Counted from the first letter of the stretch, positions 52,600 through 62,196 are shown. The stretch is DNA of 64,000 bases from JAGXFP01 sp039714535 (GCA_039714535.1 JBDLJC010000005.1:37255-101254), one strand, 5' to 3'. Notes: generated from the letters alone by a model not told the origin. A program made the numbers and translations.

Positions 52600-52882
52600 G
52601 GGTTTATCCTTAGTTTATGATTGTGGGATAATATTGTAACTTTAATATTGGTAGGTTGCTTGTCTTAAAAGTTACCAAATAAAGTAAATTAAATGTTACT
52701 TTGCCATATTCATAATTTTATTGTGGTTGTTCTGTCAAGGGAAAATCAGAGGACAACCTTTGTCGCGGATATTTTGACCTTATTAGCCAGTCGATGAGTT
52801 TTAAAATGGCTGCGTTTAACTAAAATATAATTTGCTGTCTGGAAAGTAATAACAGGTGAAATGTGAAATATGGGGAGGGAAT

Positions 52883-53443
52883 TTGACTCGTTTGGTCGCT
52901 AAAAAGGTTTTTCGTGCTTCGTTTGTTGTGTTGCTGGTTTTGCTTACTTTATTGGTGACTGGGTGCGCAACCAGACCAGTGTCGAGGCAGATGGAGACAA
53001 CTGCTTATTGCGGGTGTGGCCAGTGCTGCGGTTGGGAACGAGGCAGTTGGAAGTTTCTGAAACTTGATTTCTGGAATCGTTACGTGGTTGCCGGGTCAAG
53101 CAAGGGCCGTAAATATACCGGGCTCACCTCAAGCGGCACCAAGCCACGCGAGCCCTATCCCGGGCTTTTTTCCGTTGATAGTTTGAAACGGCCCTGGGTT
53201 ATCCCTTTTCGGGTAATTTTATTCCCCTGGTTGCTGTTACCGAAAGATGGCACTATTGCCGCTGATACTAAATATTATCGTTTCGGCACCAGAATGTATG
53301 TTCCCGGTTACGGCTGGGGTGTTGTTGAAGACCGGGGCGGTGCCATAAAAGGTCCGAGTCGCTTGGACCTCTATATGAATTCGCACAGTAAAGCTCTTAA
53401 GTGGGGGCGAAGAAAACTGGCGGTGCTGGTCGAAAAAAGATGA
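52883..53443 (+). CDS. 3D-domain (Asp-Asp-Asp) lipoprotein
   Basis: Start chosen as TTG 52883 because GGGGAGGG ends five bases upstream; an in-frame GTG at 52856 would add nine residues. The lipobox LLVTGC makes Cys the lipid attachment site (outer or inner membrane). The body has TAYCGCGQCCGW..GSWKF, TSSGTKP and the 3D domain end (FGTRMYVPGYGWGVVEDRGGAIKG..RLDLY) of MltA-type lytic transglycosylase relatives. The three Asp of the 3D signature lie in VEDRGG and LDLY. Role is probably in peptidoglycan turnover. Followed 18 bases later by the YbeD-like gene. Confidence 0.82.
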   Translation: MTRLVAKKVFRASFVVLLVLLTLLVTGCATRPVSRQMETTAYCGCGQCCGWERGSWKFLKLDFWNRYVVAGSSKGRKYTGLTSSGTKPREPYPGLFSVDSLKRPWVIPFRVILFPWLLLPKDGTIAADTKYYRFGTRMYVPGYGWGVVEDRGGAIKGPSRLDLYMNSHSKALKWGRRKLAVLVEKR

Positions 53444-53461
53444 TCGTAGGGAGGGTGAGTT

Positions 53462-53731
53462 GTGGAAATAATTGATGGGTGTCAGACTAGGCCGGATATT
53501 GACTATCCGTGCCAATGGCTGTTCAAGGTGATAGGGAGTGGTTGCCGGGAAGTTGAAGCAGCCATCAAGGAAGTAGTTTGTGACGCCTCTTTTAAAATGA
53601 CGCCCTCAAAGGCCAGTAGTGGTGGTAAATATCACAGTGTCAATCTTGAGATGGAGGTCGTCAGCGAAGAGCACCGGTTGGCGATATATCGAAATCTTGG
53701 GGCCTGTGCTTCCATTAAAGTTGTCCTGTAG
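53462..53731 (+). CDS. YbeD/DUF493-family small protein
   Basis: 89 residues, CDS opening with GTG at 53462 after GGGAGGG. The sequence IDYPCQWLFKVIGSGCREVEAAIKEVV and the ending YRNLGACASIKVVL match the ACT-like DUF493/YbeD family. E. coli YbeD lies near lipB and its role is unknown. Probably co-transcribed with the 3D lipoprotein. Ends 20 bases before the hairpin at 53752. Confidence 0.87.
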   Translation: MEIIDGCQTRPDIDYPCQWLFKVIGSGCREVEAAIKEVVCDASFKMTPSKASSGGKYHSVNLEMEVVSEEHRLAIYRNLGACASIKVVL

Positions 53732-53751
53732 GGCAAGGTGGCTAAGGCCAA

Positions 53752-53795
53752 AAAGGTCAAGTAGCAGGGGCTCCCACCCGGCCTACTTGACCTTT
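53752..53795. terminator. Bidirectional hairpin between YbeD-like and copZ
   Basis: AAAGGTCAAGTAG and CTACTTGACCTTT are exact 13-base inverted copies with an 18-base loop. It lies between convergent genes, so it probably ends transcription from both sides, although T-runs are short. Confidence 0.6.
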
Positions 53796-53833
53796 CTGGA
53801 TTGGCTTGTTGTGTAGAGCAAGAGGTCTTTTGC

Positions 53834-54034
53834 CTAGACAACTTTAAATCCTATCCCGCTAATAACCTCTTTGATCTTCTCCATTGCTACCGGACTGGCC
53901 TCGTCATAGGTTGCTTCACCCCTTTCTAGATTGACGCTGACATTGCTGAGTTCGGTAATTTCTGTCAAGGCCTTGGTTACCGCAGCAACACAGTGACCAC
54001 ATGACATGCCTTTGATTTTTACTGTGACCATCAT
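53834..54034 (-). CDS. copZ: Copper chaperone CopZ-like (HMA domain)
   Basis: 66-residue heavy-metal-associated domain: VTVKIKGMSCGHCVAAVTKAL (Cu-binding CxxC in GMSCGHC) and YDEASPVAMEKIKEVISGIGFKVV. It would deliver Cu(I) to the CopA P-type ATPase transcribed divergently. ATG at 54034 or the next codon. The 197-base gap to copA should hold both promoters; no CueR-type dyad was clear. Confidence 0.9.
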   Translation of the reverse strand: MMVTVKIKGMSCGHCVAAVTKALTEITELSNVSVNLERGEATYDEASPVAMEKIKEVISGIGFKVV

Positions 54035-54231
54035 AGTCTCCTTAAATAAAGTACAAAACTTGAATGAGTTGTGTATTCCCCAGCCTCTTTTGCCATCTAT
54101 TATAAGGGCTGTTGCTTTTAAAATAAATAATAATTAGGTTTTGCTTGAAGTATTCGGCTGTAGAAGCACCTTGGTGTTTCTTGTTCTTTGCTGCGATAAA
54201 TTAACAGGTAAATATTGATAGGAAATCTGAC

Positions 54232-56739
54232 ATGGATATTTTACAGAAAAATGAGAGCCAAACTTCCCTGGTATCGATAAAGGGTATGCATTGCGCCTCC
54301 TGTTCAGCCAGGATAGAAAAAGTTGTCGGTGGTCTGGAGGGGGTAGGCTCGGTTAGCGTGAATCTTGCCAGCGAAACAATGGAGCTTAGCTGGAACCCTT
54401 TGACCATCGATCTTACCGTTGTTGGCGAAAAAATCAGGGGATTAGGCTTTGAACTGGTAATGCCCAAAAAAAACAACGAGATCCTTTTCAATATCGAGGG
54501 CATGAGTTGCGCTTCCTGTTCGGCGCGAATCGAGAAGGTGGTCGCGTCCATGCCCGGAGTTGAAAAGGCCGAGGTCAATCTGCCGGCTGGCAGTGGTCGG
54601 GTTGTATTTGATAACCAGCAGGTGAGTCAGCGCCAGATCAGGGAGAAGATCAACAGTCTCGGTTTTCAGGCGACGGTCAGTGCAGACGGTAGTGATAATT
54701 TTAGCGCAAGTCAGGAACAGGCTCTGGCCCGCTTGCGGACCATGGCGGTGGAGCTTTGGCCGACGCTTATCCTGGGGGCGCTGTTGTTAACGGTTGCCAT
54801 GGGCGAGATGGTTGGGCTTAAATTGCCGGGTTTTATGGATCCCGCTGAAGCACCGCTGGTTTTTGGTCTTGTCCAGGTGGCGCTGGTGCTGCCCCTGATA
54901 TGGTTGGGGCGGAGATTTTATCTGGTCGGTTTCCCCAGTCTGTTCCGGGGAGCGCCTAATATGGACTCCTTGATCGCTATGGGCACTGGCGCGGCCTTCC
55001 TGTACAGCAGCTGGAATCTGATCGAGATTGCCTTGGGTGTGGATAGTCTGGCTCGGGCTCGGGATCTCTACTTTGAGTCGGCCGGGGTTATTATTGCCCT
55101 TGTGTCCCTCGGTAAGTACCTGGAGGCCCGTTCCAAGGTGCGGACCTCTGATGCCATCCGGCAATTGATGCGGCTGGCGCCGGACAAGGCTGTTTTGCTC
55201 AAAGACGGCGAGCAGGAAGAGATTCTGGTTGAGGAGATTGTGCAGGGCGACATCCTGCTGGTTCGGCCTGGGGAGAGACTGCCGATAGATGGTGTGGTTG
55301 TCAAAGGTAGCTCGAATGTTGATGAATCGATGCTGACCGGGGAAAGCATGCCGGTCAGTAAGGAAGAAGGGGACACGGTAGTTGGCGCCACCCTTAATGC
55401 CAATGGCGTGTTGCAGGTCAGGGCCGAAAAGGTCGGCAGCGATACGGTCCTGGCCAGGATAATAAAAATGGTTCGGGAGGCCCAGGGCAGCAAGGCCCCT
55501 ATTGCCAACCTGGCCGATCGTATTAGTCTTTATTTTGTGCCGGTTGTTATGATCATTGCCTTGGTGGCCGGGTTGACTTGGTATTTTGTCGGTGGCGCCG
55601 ACTTCTCCTTTGCCTTGCGGATCTTTGTGGCCGTTATGGTTATCGCCTGCCCCTGCGCGATGGGACTGGCCACCCCGACTTCTATAATGGTTGGCACCGG
55701 CCGTGGGGCGCAGCTGGGGGTGTTGATCAAGAGCGGCGAGGCCCTGGAGAAAGCCCAGAAAATAGCGGCGGCGGTCTTTGATAAGACCGGCACCCTGACC
55801 TACGGGCATCCGGTTCTGACCGATCTGATTATGCTATCAGATATGGGCGAAGATGATTGCCTGTCTCTGGTTGGCGGCGCTGAAAATGTTTCCGAACATC
55901 CTCTGGCCAAGGCAATAGTTGAAGCCGCCAAAGGGAAAGATCTCTCCTTGCCGGAAGCGGAATTGTTTGAGGCCATTCCCGGTCGTGGGATCACGGCCAA
56001 GGTTTCCGGCCGTGATTTGTTGCTTGGCAACCATGAGCTAATGGCGGAAAAGGGGGTGACCGGTCTTGACAATCAGGAAGCACTTGCGGCGGCAAGCAGG
56101 ATGGCCGCCCAGGGGAAAACTTCTCTTTATCTGGCTGTAGATGGGGTCTTGACGGCGTTAATTGTTGTGGCCGATCAGATCAAACCGGAGGCTGCGGCCA
56201 CGGTTGCCGCTTTGCTGGAGATGGGGGTCAGGCCAATCATGCTTACCGGTGATAATCAGGTTACTGCCAGGGCTATCGCTGCCCAGGCCGGTATCACAGA
56301 GGTTATTGCCCAGGTTATGCCGGAACATAAGGCGGATAAAATTACCAATCTGCAAAAGCAGGGGCTGAAGGTTGCCATGGTCGGTGATGGCATAAATGAT
56401 GCCCCGGCTCTGGCCCTGGCTGATATTGGTATCGCCATGGGCACCGGCATCGATGTGGCAATAGAATCTGGTGATATCGTGCTGATGAAGGGGGACTTGC
56501 ATGGCTTGCTTGCTGCCCTGGAATTAAGTCGGGCAACCATGCGTAATATCAAGCAGAATCTGTTTTGGGCCTTTATTTACAATATAGTAGGCATACCTGT
56601 TGCGGCTGGACTTCTCTACGCCTTTGGCGGCCCCACCCTTAACCCGATGATAGCCGGGGCGGCCATGGCGATGAGTTCTGTTTCGGTAGTCAGCAATGCC
56701 TTACGGCTGCGGTTTTTCGCGCCGACACCATTAGAGTAG
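54232..56739 (+). CDS. copA: Copper-exporting P1B-type ATPase CopA
   Basis: 835 residues, P-type ATPase. Two N-terminal HMA domains with GMHCASC (about residue 18) and GMSCASC (about residue 90), membrane CPC motif VIACPCAMGLATP, phosphorylation site DKTGTLTYG, the P1B His-Pro signature SEHPLAKAI, and VAMVGDGINDAPALA. The membrane ion path includes conserved YN..GIP and MSSVSVVSNALRL. Exports Cu(I) from the cytoplasm. A strong terminator follows at 56755. Confidence 0.96.
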   Translation: MDILQKNESQTSLVSIKGMHCASCSARIEKVVGGLEGVGSVSVNLASETMELSWNPLTIDLTVVGEKIRGLGFELVMPKKNNEILFNIEGMSCASCSARIEKVVASMPGVEKAEVNLPAGSGRVVFDNQQVSQRQIREKINSLGFQATVSADGSDNFSASQEQALARLRTMAVELWPTLILGALLLTVAMGEMVGLKLPGFMDPAEAPLVFGLVQVALVLPLIWLGRRFYLVGFPSLFRGAPNMDSLIAMGTGAAFLYSSWNLIEIALGVDSLARARDLYFESAGVIIALVSLGKYLEARSKVRTSDAIRQLMRLAPDKAVLLKDGEQEEILVEEIVQGDILLVRPGERLPIDGVVVKGSSNVDESMLTGESMPVSKEEGDTVVGATLNANGVLQVRAEKVGSDTVLARIIKMVREAQGSKAPIANLADRISLYFVPVVMIIALVAGLTWYFVGGADFSFALRIFVAVMVIACPCAMGLATPTSIMVGTGRGAQLGVLIKSGEALEKAQKIAAAVFDKTGTLTYGHPVLTDLIMLSDMGEDDCLSLVGGAENVSEHPLAKAIVEAAKGKDLSLPEAELFEAIPGRGITAKVSGRDLLLGNHELMAEKGVTGLDNQEALAAASRMAAQGKTSLYLAVDGVLTALIVVADQIKPEAAATVAALLEMGVRPIMLTGDNQVTARAIAAQAGITEVIAQVMPEHKADKITNLQKQGLKVAMVGDGINDAPALALADIGIAMGTGIDVAIESGDIVLMKGDLHGLLAALELSRATMRNIKQNLFWAFIYNIVGIPVAAGLLYAFGGPTLNPMIAGAAMAMSSVSVVSNALRLRFFAPTPLE

Positions 56740-56754
56740 ATATTTTGTTTCCTA

Positions 56755-56787
56755 AGCCTGTTCTATTTATGAACAGGCTCTTTTTTT
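56755..56787 (+). terminator. Rho-independent terminator after copA
   Basis: AGCCTGTTC and GAACAGGCT form a perfect nine-pair stem with a seven-base loop, followed by CTTTTTTT. A textbook intrinsic terminator. Confidence 0.93.
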
Positions 56788-56886
56788 GTGGCTGGCTTTT
56801 TTGCCGGACTTCCTGCTATTCTGAACACAGTATTTATATAGTAGATATAAAAAGTAGGTTTTTATGAGAAATAAAAGGTGGTTTAG

Positions 56887-57681
56887 ATGAAGAAGCAGCT
56901 TGTTGTTTTGTCGGCGATGATTCTGGTGGTTTTTTGTGGGTTTACTCTGGCCCAAGGATTTGGGCTCAAAAAGAAAAGGCCCAAGCCCCATGAGTTTGCT
57001 GATGTTGTTATTGATAATTATTCCAGTAAAGGCAATTTGCGAGCACCGGTGGTTTTCAAACATTGGCTGCATAGGGCAAAGTATTCCTGCCGATTATGTC
57101 ATGTCGATATCGGCTTTGCCATGCAGGCCAATGGTACTAATATTACCGATGAGGATAATCAGCGGGGGCTGTTTTGCGGGACCTGTCATAATGGCAAAAT
57201 CGCCTTTGGGCAAAAAAGCAATGCTGGAAAAGGGAAGGTAGATTCCGCAAGTTGTATCCGTTGTCATTCATATGGTGAGAAGGTCAACTTTAAGCACGAT
57301 TTTTATGAATTCCAGAAAAACATGCCTCGGGAGAGATTTGGTAATGGGATCGACTGGCAGAAGGCCGAGGAGACTAAAAAAATTAAGATAGTGGATTATC
57401 TGGAAGGGGTTTCCATAAAAGGGCTGAAGATGGCAGATCCGGCCGAGTTGAATCTGAAACCCCAGGAAAATAATATGCCGGAAATTATTTTTTCCCATGT
57501 CAAACATAGTAAATGGAGCGGTTGTGAATTATGTCATCCGGAAATTTTCGGGGTTAGGAAGGGCAGCATGCCTTATAGCATGGAGGAAATCTTTGCCGGT
57601 AAATATTGTGGGGTCTGTCACGGGCCGGTAGCCTTCCCCAATATTGATTGTCAGCGCTGTCATACCAAGATGGTTTACTGA
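56887..57681 (+). CDS. Hexaheme c-type cytochrome (cytochrome c7/c3-like)
   Basis: 264 residues with a signal peptide (about residues 1-23) and six CXXCH motifs at about residues 68, 97, 123, 213, 241 and 255 (CRLCH, CGTCH, CIRCH, CELCH, CGVCH, CQRCH). The W.HR.KYSCRLCH block and the two three-haem halves joined by a linker resemble two fused triheme c7 modules. Exported; probably a periplasmic electron carrier. The next gene (57683) is a close relative with the same six-site layout, so this pair probably arose by duplication. Confidence 0.88.
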   Translation: MKKQLVVLSAMILVVFCGFTLAQGFGLKKKRPKPHEFADVVIDNYSSKGNLRAPVVFKHWLHRAKYSCRLCHVDIGFAMQANGTNITDEDNQRGLFCGTCHNGKIAFGQKSNAGKGKVDSASCIRCHSYGEKVNFKHDFYEFQKNMPRERFGNGIDWQKAEETKKIKIVDYLEGVSIKGLKMADPAELNLKPQENNMPEIIFSHVKHSKWSGCELCHPEIFGVRKGSMPYSMEEIFAGKYCGVCHGPVAFPNIDCQRCHTKMVY

Positions 57682-57682
57682 T

Positions 57683-58495
57683 ATGAATAATGCTCGGCGC
57701 AAGGTTTTTAACGGGGGGAAAGGGGATGTCAATCACCCCCAAAGGTTGTTGGTGATGATGTTGGTGCTTGTGGCGCTGATCGCGAGCTCCGGTGAAGTAT
57801 ATGCCGGGAAATTCTGGGATCTCCCGCCACTGCCAAAGCGCCATGAATATGGGGATATCCTGATTGATCGGTTATCGAGTAAAAACGAGGTTAAACCGGT
57901 GTTTTTCTCGCATTGGAGTCATCGTGCCAAGTATACCTGTCGAGTTTGCCATTGGGAACTGGATTTTGCCTTTGAAGTCGGGGGCACTGAAATGACTGAG
58001 GCTGACAACCGTAATGGTTTGTATTGTGGGAAATGTCATGATGGCAAGGTGGCTTTTGGTCATACCGAGGATAATTGCCAACGCTGCCACACGGGGACGA
58101 AGGCTTCAAATCTTGAGAAATTCAACAAACTTCGCGATGATCTGCAAAAAGATAAATTCGGTAATGGAATTAATTGGACTGCTGCCATCAGAAGTGAACG
58201 GATAAAACCTCTGTACAGTATTTTTAAGCCGGAAGAAAAACCACTGGGTTTTCGGAAAAGGTTGGAGCTTAAAGCGGAGTGGAATTTTGTCCCGCCGGCT
58301 ATTTTTCCTCACAATGTTCATGTCCGTTGGCTGGATTGTGGTAGCTGTCACCCGGATATTTTTAAGATAAAGAAGAAGACTACAGAACATTTTCTGATGA
58401 AGTATATCCTTGAAGAGAAGTTCTGTGGAGTCTGTCATCTCCGGGTTGCATTTCCAATGGATGATTGTAAACGTTGCCATCCAGGTCTTCATTAG
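57683..58495 (+). CDS. Hexaheme c-type cytochrome, paralogue of the preceding gene
   Basis: 270 residues. The ATG at 57683 begins one base after the previous stop; the frame opens earlier but in an overlap that is not needed. A signal peptide (around LLVMMLVLVALIASSGEVYA) is followed by six CXXCH sites (CRVCH, CGKCH, CQRCH, CGSCH, CGVCH, CKRCH) spaced as in the neighbour, with HWSHRAKYTC matching HWLHRAKYSC. Likely forms a periplasmic electron-transfer pair with the upstream product. A small exported protein gene follows 22 bases later. Confidence 0.87.
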   Translation: MNNARRKVFNGGKGDVNHPQRLLVMMLVLVALIASSGEVYAGKFWDLPPLPKRHEYGDILIDRLSSKNEVKPVFFSHWSHRAKYTCRVCHWELDFAFEVGGTEMTEADNRNGLYCGKCHDGKVAFGHTEDNCQRCHTGTKASNLEKFNKLRDDLQKDKFGNGINWTAAIRSERIKPLYSIFKPEEKPLGFRKRLELKAEWNFVPPAIFPHNVHVRWLDCGSCHPDIFKIKKKTTEHFLMKYILEEKFCGVCHLRVAFPMDDCKRCHPGLH

Positions 58496-58517
58496 AGAAC
58501 AGGCGATAGGTGGTTGG

Positions 58518-58817
58518 ATGAAGAAGATATTGTTTTTCTGGGTTCTTGTTTTCTTGAGTGTTGGTAGTGGAGGCTTTCTTTGTGCAGGCAATGAAAATTG
58601 GCGGGATGATTTTGACAGGATTTGTGCCCATACTGCAGACGTGGACAAACTGAGCAGCGAAGAGTTGGATGGCTTGATTGTTGAGAGTGGTGAGTTACTG
58701 CAGATTGTTGAGTCAAGCGATGACCCTGAAAAAAAGATATATCTCATAAGACTGAAAAAATGCCGAAACTTCTTCATTTTCATGAAGGGAATCGCAGAAA
58801 ATTCAGCAGATAATTGA
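58518..58817 (+). CDS. Small exported protein downstream of the cytochromes
   Basis: 99 residues from ATG 58518 (MKKILFFWVLVFLSVGSGGFLCAG signal peptide). The mature part has two Cys (DRICAHT and KKCRNFF) and several acidic stretches; no haem motif. I do not recognise the family. It lies 22 bases after the second hexaheme cytochrome and is probably in the same transcript, perhaps as an accessory or maturation factor. Confidence 0.6.
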   Translation: MKKILFFWVLVFLSVGSGGFLCAGNENWRDDFDRICAHTADVDKLSSEELDGLIVESGELLQIVESSDDPEKKIYLIRLKKCRNFFIFMKGIAENSADN

Positions 58818-59143
58818 TTAGATAAAACAGACCTCATGGGCAGCGAGATTTAATCCTGATTTGTTTGTGTGGACCGTAGCTGTGTGCGGTTTAGTGGGTA
58901 CTGTTCCTTCCTGTCACTTCGCTTCGAGGTGATTTGTGCTGTCGGGCCGCAAACATGGGTCGAACTTTAGTGGTAACTAGCAATTGATATTCGTTTGTTG
59001 TTCCTCTTGGCGATTCCCAACGTGATGGGTTGCAACCTCTTTCTAAAAAGGTCTAGCTGACAAAATGGTATGTTTTTTTTGTTATCTGATTTAGATTCAA
59101 CCTCTTATTCAATCCCTCGTTATATCTAACAAGGAAAACCGTA
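58818..59143. other. Intergenic region of 326 bases
   Basis: No gene or convincing terminator was seen. It separates the cytochrome operon from the nucleotide-sugar genes and should contain the promoter of the latter. Confidence 0.3.
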
Positions 59144-60481
59144 ATGGTTGATCAATATATCTCAGAAGAATTCACGGAACTTATTGCCAGGATACGGGCA
59201 CGTGAAGCGGTTGTCGGGATTATTGGCCTTGGTTATGTAGGGTTGCCGCTGGCCATTCATTTTTGTCGTAGTGGCTTCAAGGTCATTGGTTTTGATGTCG
59301 ATGATGCCAAGATAGATTCTTTGGCTCAGGGATGCTCGTATATAAGGCATATTCCCGATAATCTTGTCCGGGAACTATCCGTAAAGGCTATGTTTGAAGC
59401 CACCAGCGACTTTGATCGTCTTGCCGAGCCGGATTGTCTCTTGATCTGTGTGACCACCCCCCTTGACGGCAAGATGGAGCCTGACCTCTCTTATCTGTTG
59501 CAAACCACGGGGCTAATCGCGAAATCAATTAGAGACGGGCAGCTGATTGTTCTGGAAAGCACTACCTATCCGGGTACGACCGAGGAAATGCTGCTGCCTA
59601 AACTGGAGAGCAGCAGTCTCAAGGTTGGCCGGGATTTCTTCTTGGCCTTCTCACCGGAACGGGAAGATCCGGGCAATAAGAATTTCGATGCCTCGAATAT
59701 TCCTAAAATTGTCGGCGGGGTGACCCCGGCCTGTCTCGAGGTGGCCACGGCCCTTTACAATGCAATTACCAAGGCGGTGCCGGTTTCCTCCACCCGGGCG
59801 GCGGAGTTGACCAAACTGCTGGAAAACACCTACCGCTCGGTAAATATCGCCCTGGTCAACGAGATGAAAATCCTGGCCCACCGGATGGATATCGACCTCT
59901 TTGAGGTGATTAACGCGGCCGCGACCAAGCCCTTTGGTTATACGCCTTTTTTCCCCGGTCCCGGTCTGGGCGGGCACTGTATCCCAATCGATCCCTTTTA
60001 TTTCGCCTGGAAGGCCAAGGAGTATGATTTTGATGCCAGGTTTATTCATCTGGCCGGGGAAGTTAATATTGCGATGCCGGAATATGTGGTCGAGAGAACC
60101 GCCAAAGCCTTGGTCTCCAGAGGCAAGGAGCTACAGGGCAGCTACATTCTCGTTTTAGGCATTGCTTATAAAAAGGACATCGATGATGACCGTGAATCCC
60201 CTGGTTATGCCATTATGGATATGCTTACCGATCGGGGGGCTTTGGTTTCCTATAATGACCCGTGGATAGCCAAGCTGCGCCCGACCCGGAAGTATAATTT
60301 TACCCAGGAGTCGGTCGAGCTTACTCCCGAATTACTGACTGCCTGTGATGCTGTTATTATTGTTACCGATCACACCGCCTATGATTACGGCGAGATAGTC
60401 AGCCAGGCCAGGCTGGTGGTTGATACCAGAAACGCCACCGCTGGCTTAAGAAAAGGCCTGGACAAGGTGGTTCTGGCTTGA
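59144..60481 (+). CDS. UDP-N-acetylglucosamine/ UDP-sugar 6-dehydrogenase (WbpA/TviB-like)
   Basis: 445 residues with three domains of nucleotide-sugar dehydrogenases: NAD site VGIIGLGYVGLPLAIHFC, the middle VESTTYPGTTEEMLLP and AELTKLLENTYRSVNIALVNEMKILAHRM, the catalytic GPGLGGHCIPIDPFYFAWKA (active-site Cys), and the C-terminal sugar-binding domain with ILVLGIAYKKDIDDDRESPGYAIMDML. WbpA/TviB-type enzymes act on UDP-GlcNAc or UDP-GalNAc; UDP-glucose is less likely from these motifs. Followed 51 bases later by manC. Confidence 0.9.
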   Translation: MVDQYISEEFTELIARIRAREAVVGIIGLGYVGLPLAIHFCRSGFKVIGFDVDDAKIDSLAQGCSYIRHIPDNLVRELSVKAMFEATSDFDRLAEPDCLLICVTTPLDGKMEPDLSYLLQTTGLIAKSIRDGQLIVLESTTYPGTTEEMLLPKLESSSLKVGRDFFLAFSPEREDPGNKNFDASNIPKIVGGVTPACLEVATALYNAITKAVPVSSTRAAELTKLLENTYRSVNIALVNEMKILAHRMDIDLFEVINAAATKPFGYTPFFPGPGLGGHCIPIDPFYFAWKAKEYDFDARFIHLAGEVNIAMPEYVVERTAKALVSRGKELQGSYILVLGIAYKKDIDDDRESPGYAIMDMLTDRGALVSYNDPWIAKLRPTRKYNFTQESVELTPELLTACDAVIIVTDHTAYDYGEIVSQARLVVDTRNATAGLRKGLDKVVLA

Positions 60482-60532
60482 GAATCCCCTGATCTTTAGC
60501 ACGATGGCAAAATACTCCCAAGGAGATAGTTG

Positions 60533-61948
60533 ATGATACCGGTAATTATGGCAGGCGGTTCCGGCACAAGGTTGTGGCCGTTGTCCAGAGAACTGTACCC
60601 CAAGCAATTTTTGGCTTTGACTTCCGAGCAGACCATGCTGCAGGCCACCGTCGCGAGGTTTGGTGGTATGGCTGGGGCTGAAGACCCCATTGTCTTGTGT
60701 AAGGATGAGCATCGTTTTCTGGTTGGCGAGCAATTGCAGCAGATCGGGGTGGAGGCCGGGGCGATAATCCTGGAGCCGGTCGGCCGCAATACCGCCCCTG
60801 CTGTGGCAATTGCCGCCCTGCAGGCCACGGCTTGCGGCGATGATCCCGTTCTGCTGGTTCTGCCCTCCGACCATGTCATCAATGATCAGGAAAGTTTTCG
60901 GCAGGCAGTTCTGGCCGGCGAACAACTGGCGGCGACCGGCAGTCTGATCACCTTCGGGATTGTACCGGGTTGTCCCGAGACCGGTTATGGTTATATCAGA
61001 AGTGGCAGTGCGCTGGCTGCAGATGGTAATGCCTTTCGGGTGGATAGTTTCGTTGAAAAGCCCGACTTGGCGACCGCCCGACAGTATCTTGACTCCGGCG
61101 ATTATCTTTGGAACAGCGGCATGTTTATGTTTAAGGCCTCAGTCCTGATCGCTGAACTGGACAAGTTTGCTCCTGGGATTATGAAGGCCTGTCGAGCCGC
61201 TTTCGAGCAGAAGAGTCTTGATCTGGATTTTGTCCGCCTTGATCGGGAGGCCTTCAGTCTCTGCCCGGATGATTCGATTGACTACGCGGTTATGGAAAAG
61301 ACCAGCGAAGCGGTGGTTATTCCCCTCGACTGCGGTTGGAGTGATGTCGGTTCCTGGGCCTCTCTCCATGAGGTTAACGACAGTGATGAGTTCGGCAATG
61401 TCATCAAGGGTGATGTGATTGCCAAAGATACCAGCGGTTGCTATCTCAGGTCCGAGAGCAGGCTGGTGGCAACGGTAGGGCTCCGGGACCATATCGTCAT
61501 TGAGACATCCGATGCGGTCGTGGTGGCGCCTCGGGACAGAAGCCAGGATGTTAAGTCTATTGTCGAGCAGTTACGTGCCGAGAATCGCCCTGAGACAGCA
61601 CTGCACCGTAGGGTTTACCGGCCCTGGGGCTCTTACGAGGGCGTTGATTCGGCGGATCGTTTCCAGGTCAAGCGGATCACGGTCAAACCGGGAGGGTGCC
61701 TTTCTCTGCAGATGCACCATCACCGGGCCGAGCATTGGGTGGTGGTCAGCGGCACCGCCAGGGTGACGGTTGGCGATAAAGTTATAACCGTCAGTGAGAA
61801 CCAGTCCACCTACATCCCGGTTGGCGAAAAACATCGGTTGGAGAATCCCGGCATAATCGACCTTGAGTTGATCGAGATCCAAACTGGCGCCTATCTGGGC
61901 GAAGATGATATAGTCCGCTTTGATGATGTCTATGGCCGGCAGGACTAG
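60533..61948 (+). CDS. manC: Mannose-1-phosphate guanylyltransferase/mannose-6-phosphate isomerase
   Basis: 471 residues, bifunctional type II. AAGGAGA ribosome site before ATG 60533. N-terminal guanylyltransferase: MIPVIMAGGSGTRLWPLSRELYPKQFLAL, VGRNTAPAVAIAAL, FVEKPDLATA, WNSGMFMFKA. C-terminal cupin isomerase: RPWGSYEGVDSADRFQVKRITVKPGGCLSLQMHHHRAEHWVVVSGTA and EKHRLENPGIIDLELIEIQ. Makes GDP-mannose for surface polysaccharide. No downstream gene of the same set is in the window. Confidence 0.94.
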   Translation: MIPVIMAGGSGTRLWPLSRELYPKQFLALTSEQTMLQATVARFGGMAGAEDPIVLCKDEHRFLVGEQLQQIGVEAGAIILEPVGRNTAPAVAIAALQATACGDDPVLLVLPSDHVINDQESFRQAVLAGEQLAATGSLITFGIVPGCPETGYGYIRSGSALAADGNAFRVDSFVEKPDLATARQYLDSGDYLWNSGMFMFKASVLIAELDKFAPGIMKACRAAFEQKSLDLDFVRLDREAFSLCPDDSIDYAVMEKTSEAVVIPLDCGWSDVGSWASLHEVNDSDEFGNVIKGDVIAKDTSGCYLRSESRLVATVGLRDHIVIETSDAVVVAPRDRSQDVKSIVEQLRAENRPETALHRRVYRPWGSYEGVDSADRFQVKRITVKPGGCLSLQMHHHRAEHWVVVSGTARVTVGDKVITVSENQSTYIPVGEKHRLENPGIIDLELIEIQTGAYLGEDDIVRFDDVYGRQD

Positions 61949-62166
61949 AAATAACCGGTGACCGTGAACAACGGTTAGCTCGAATGATGTCCTGTCTGCC
62001 TCCGTGCAAAAGCACCTGGAAAAAATAGGCAGTAAACTAGTCAAAAGCTAACGGCATACGTTCCCCCTCTTTTCTTTGCTGCCACTCCAATATCATCCGG
62101 TATTGTTGCTTCTAGCACCCGTGTTGTGCAAGTTTGCCTCAGGAGGTTTGAGGTAAACATTTTCTC

Positions 62167-62196
62167 TTGACACCTGCTTCTATAATTTCCTAGTAT
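62167..62196 (+). promoter_or_regulatory. Sigma-70-like promoter upstream of the TIR gene
   Basis: TTGACA at 62167-62172 and TAGTAT at 62191-62196 with an 18-base spacer. A TATAAT string at 62181 lies only eight bases from the -35 and is not usable as its partner. The TIR start is about 170 bases downstream. Confidence 0.5.

Noticed and set aside
58410..58517. Extended N-terminus for the small exported protein from an upstream TTG
   Set aside because: It overlaps the cytochrome reading frame; the ATG at 58518 gives a clean signal peptide.
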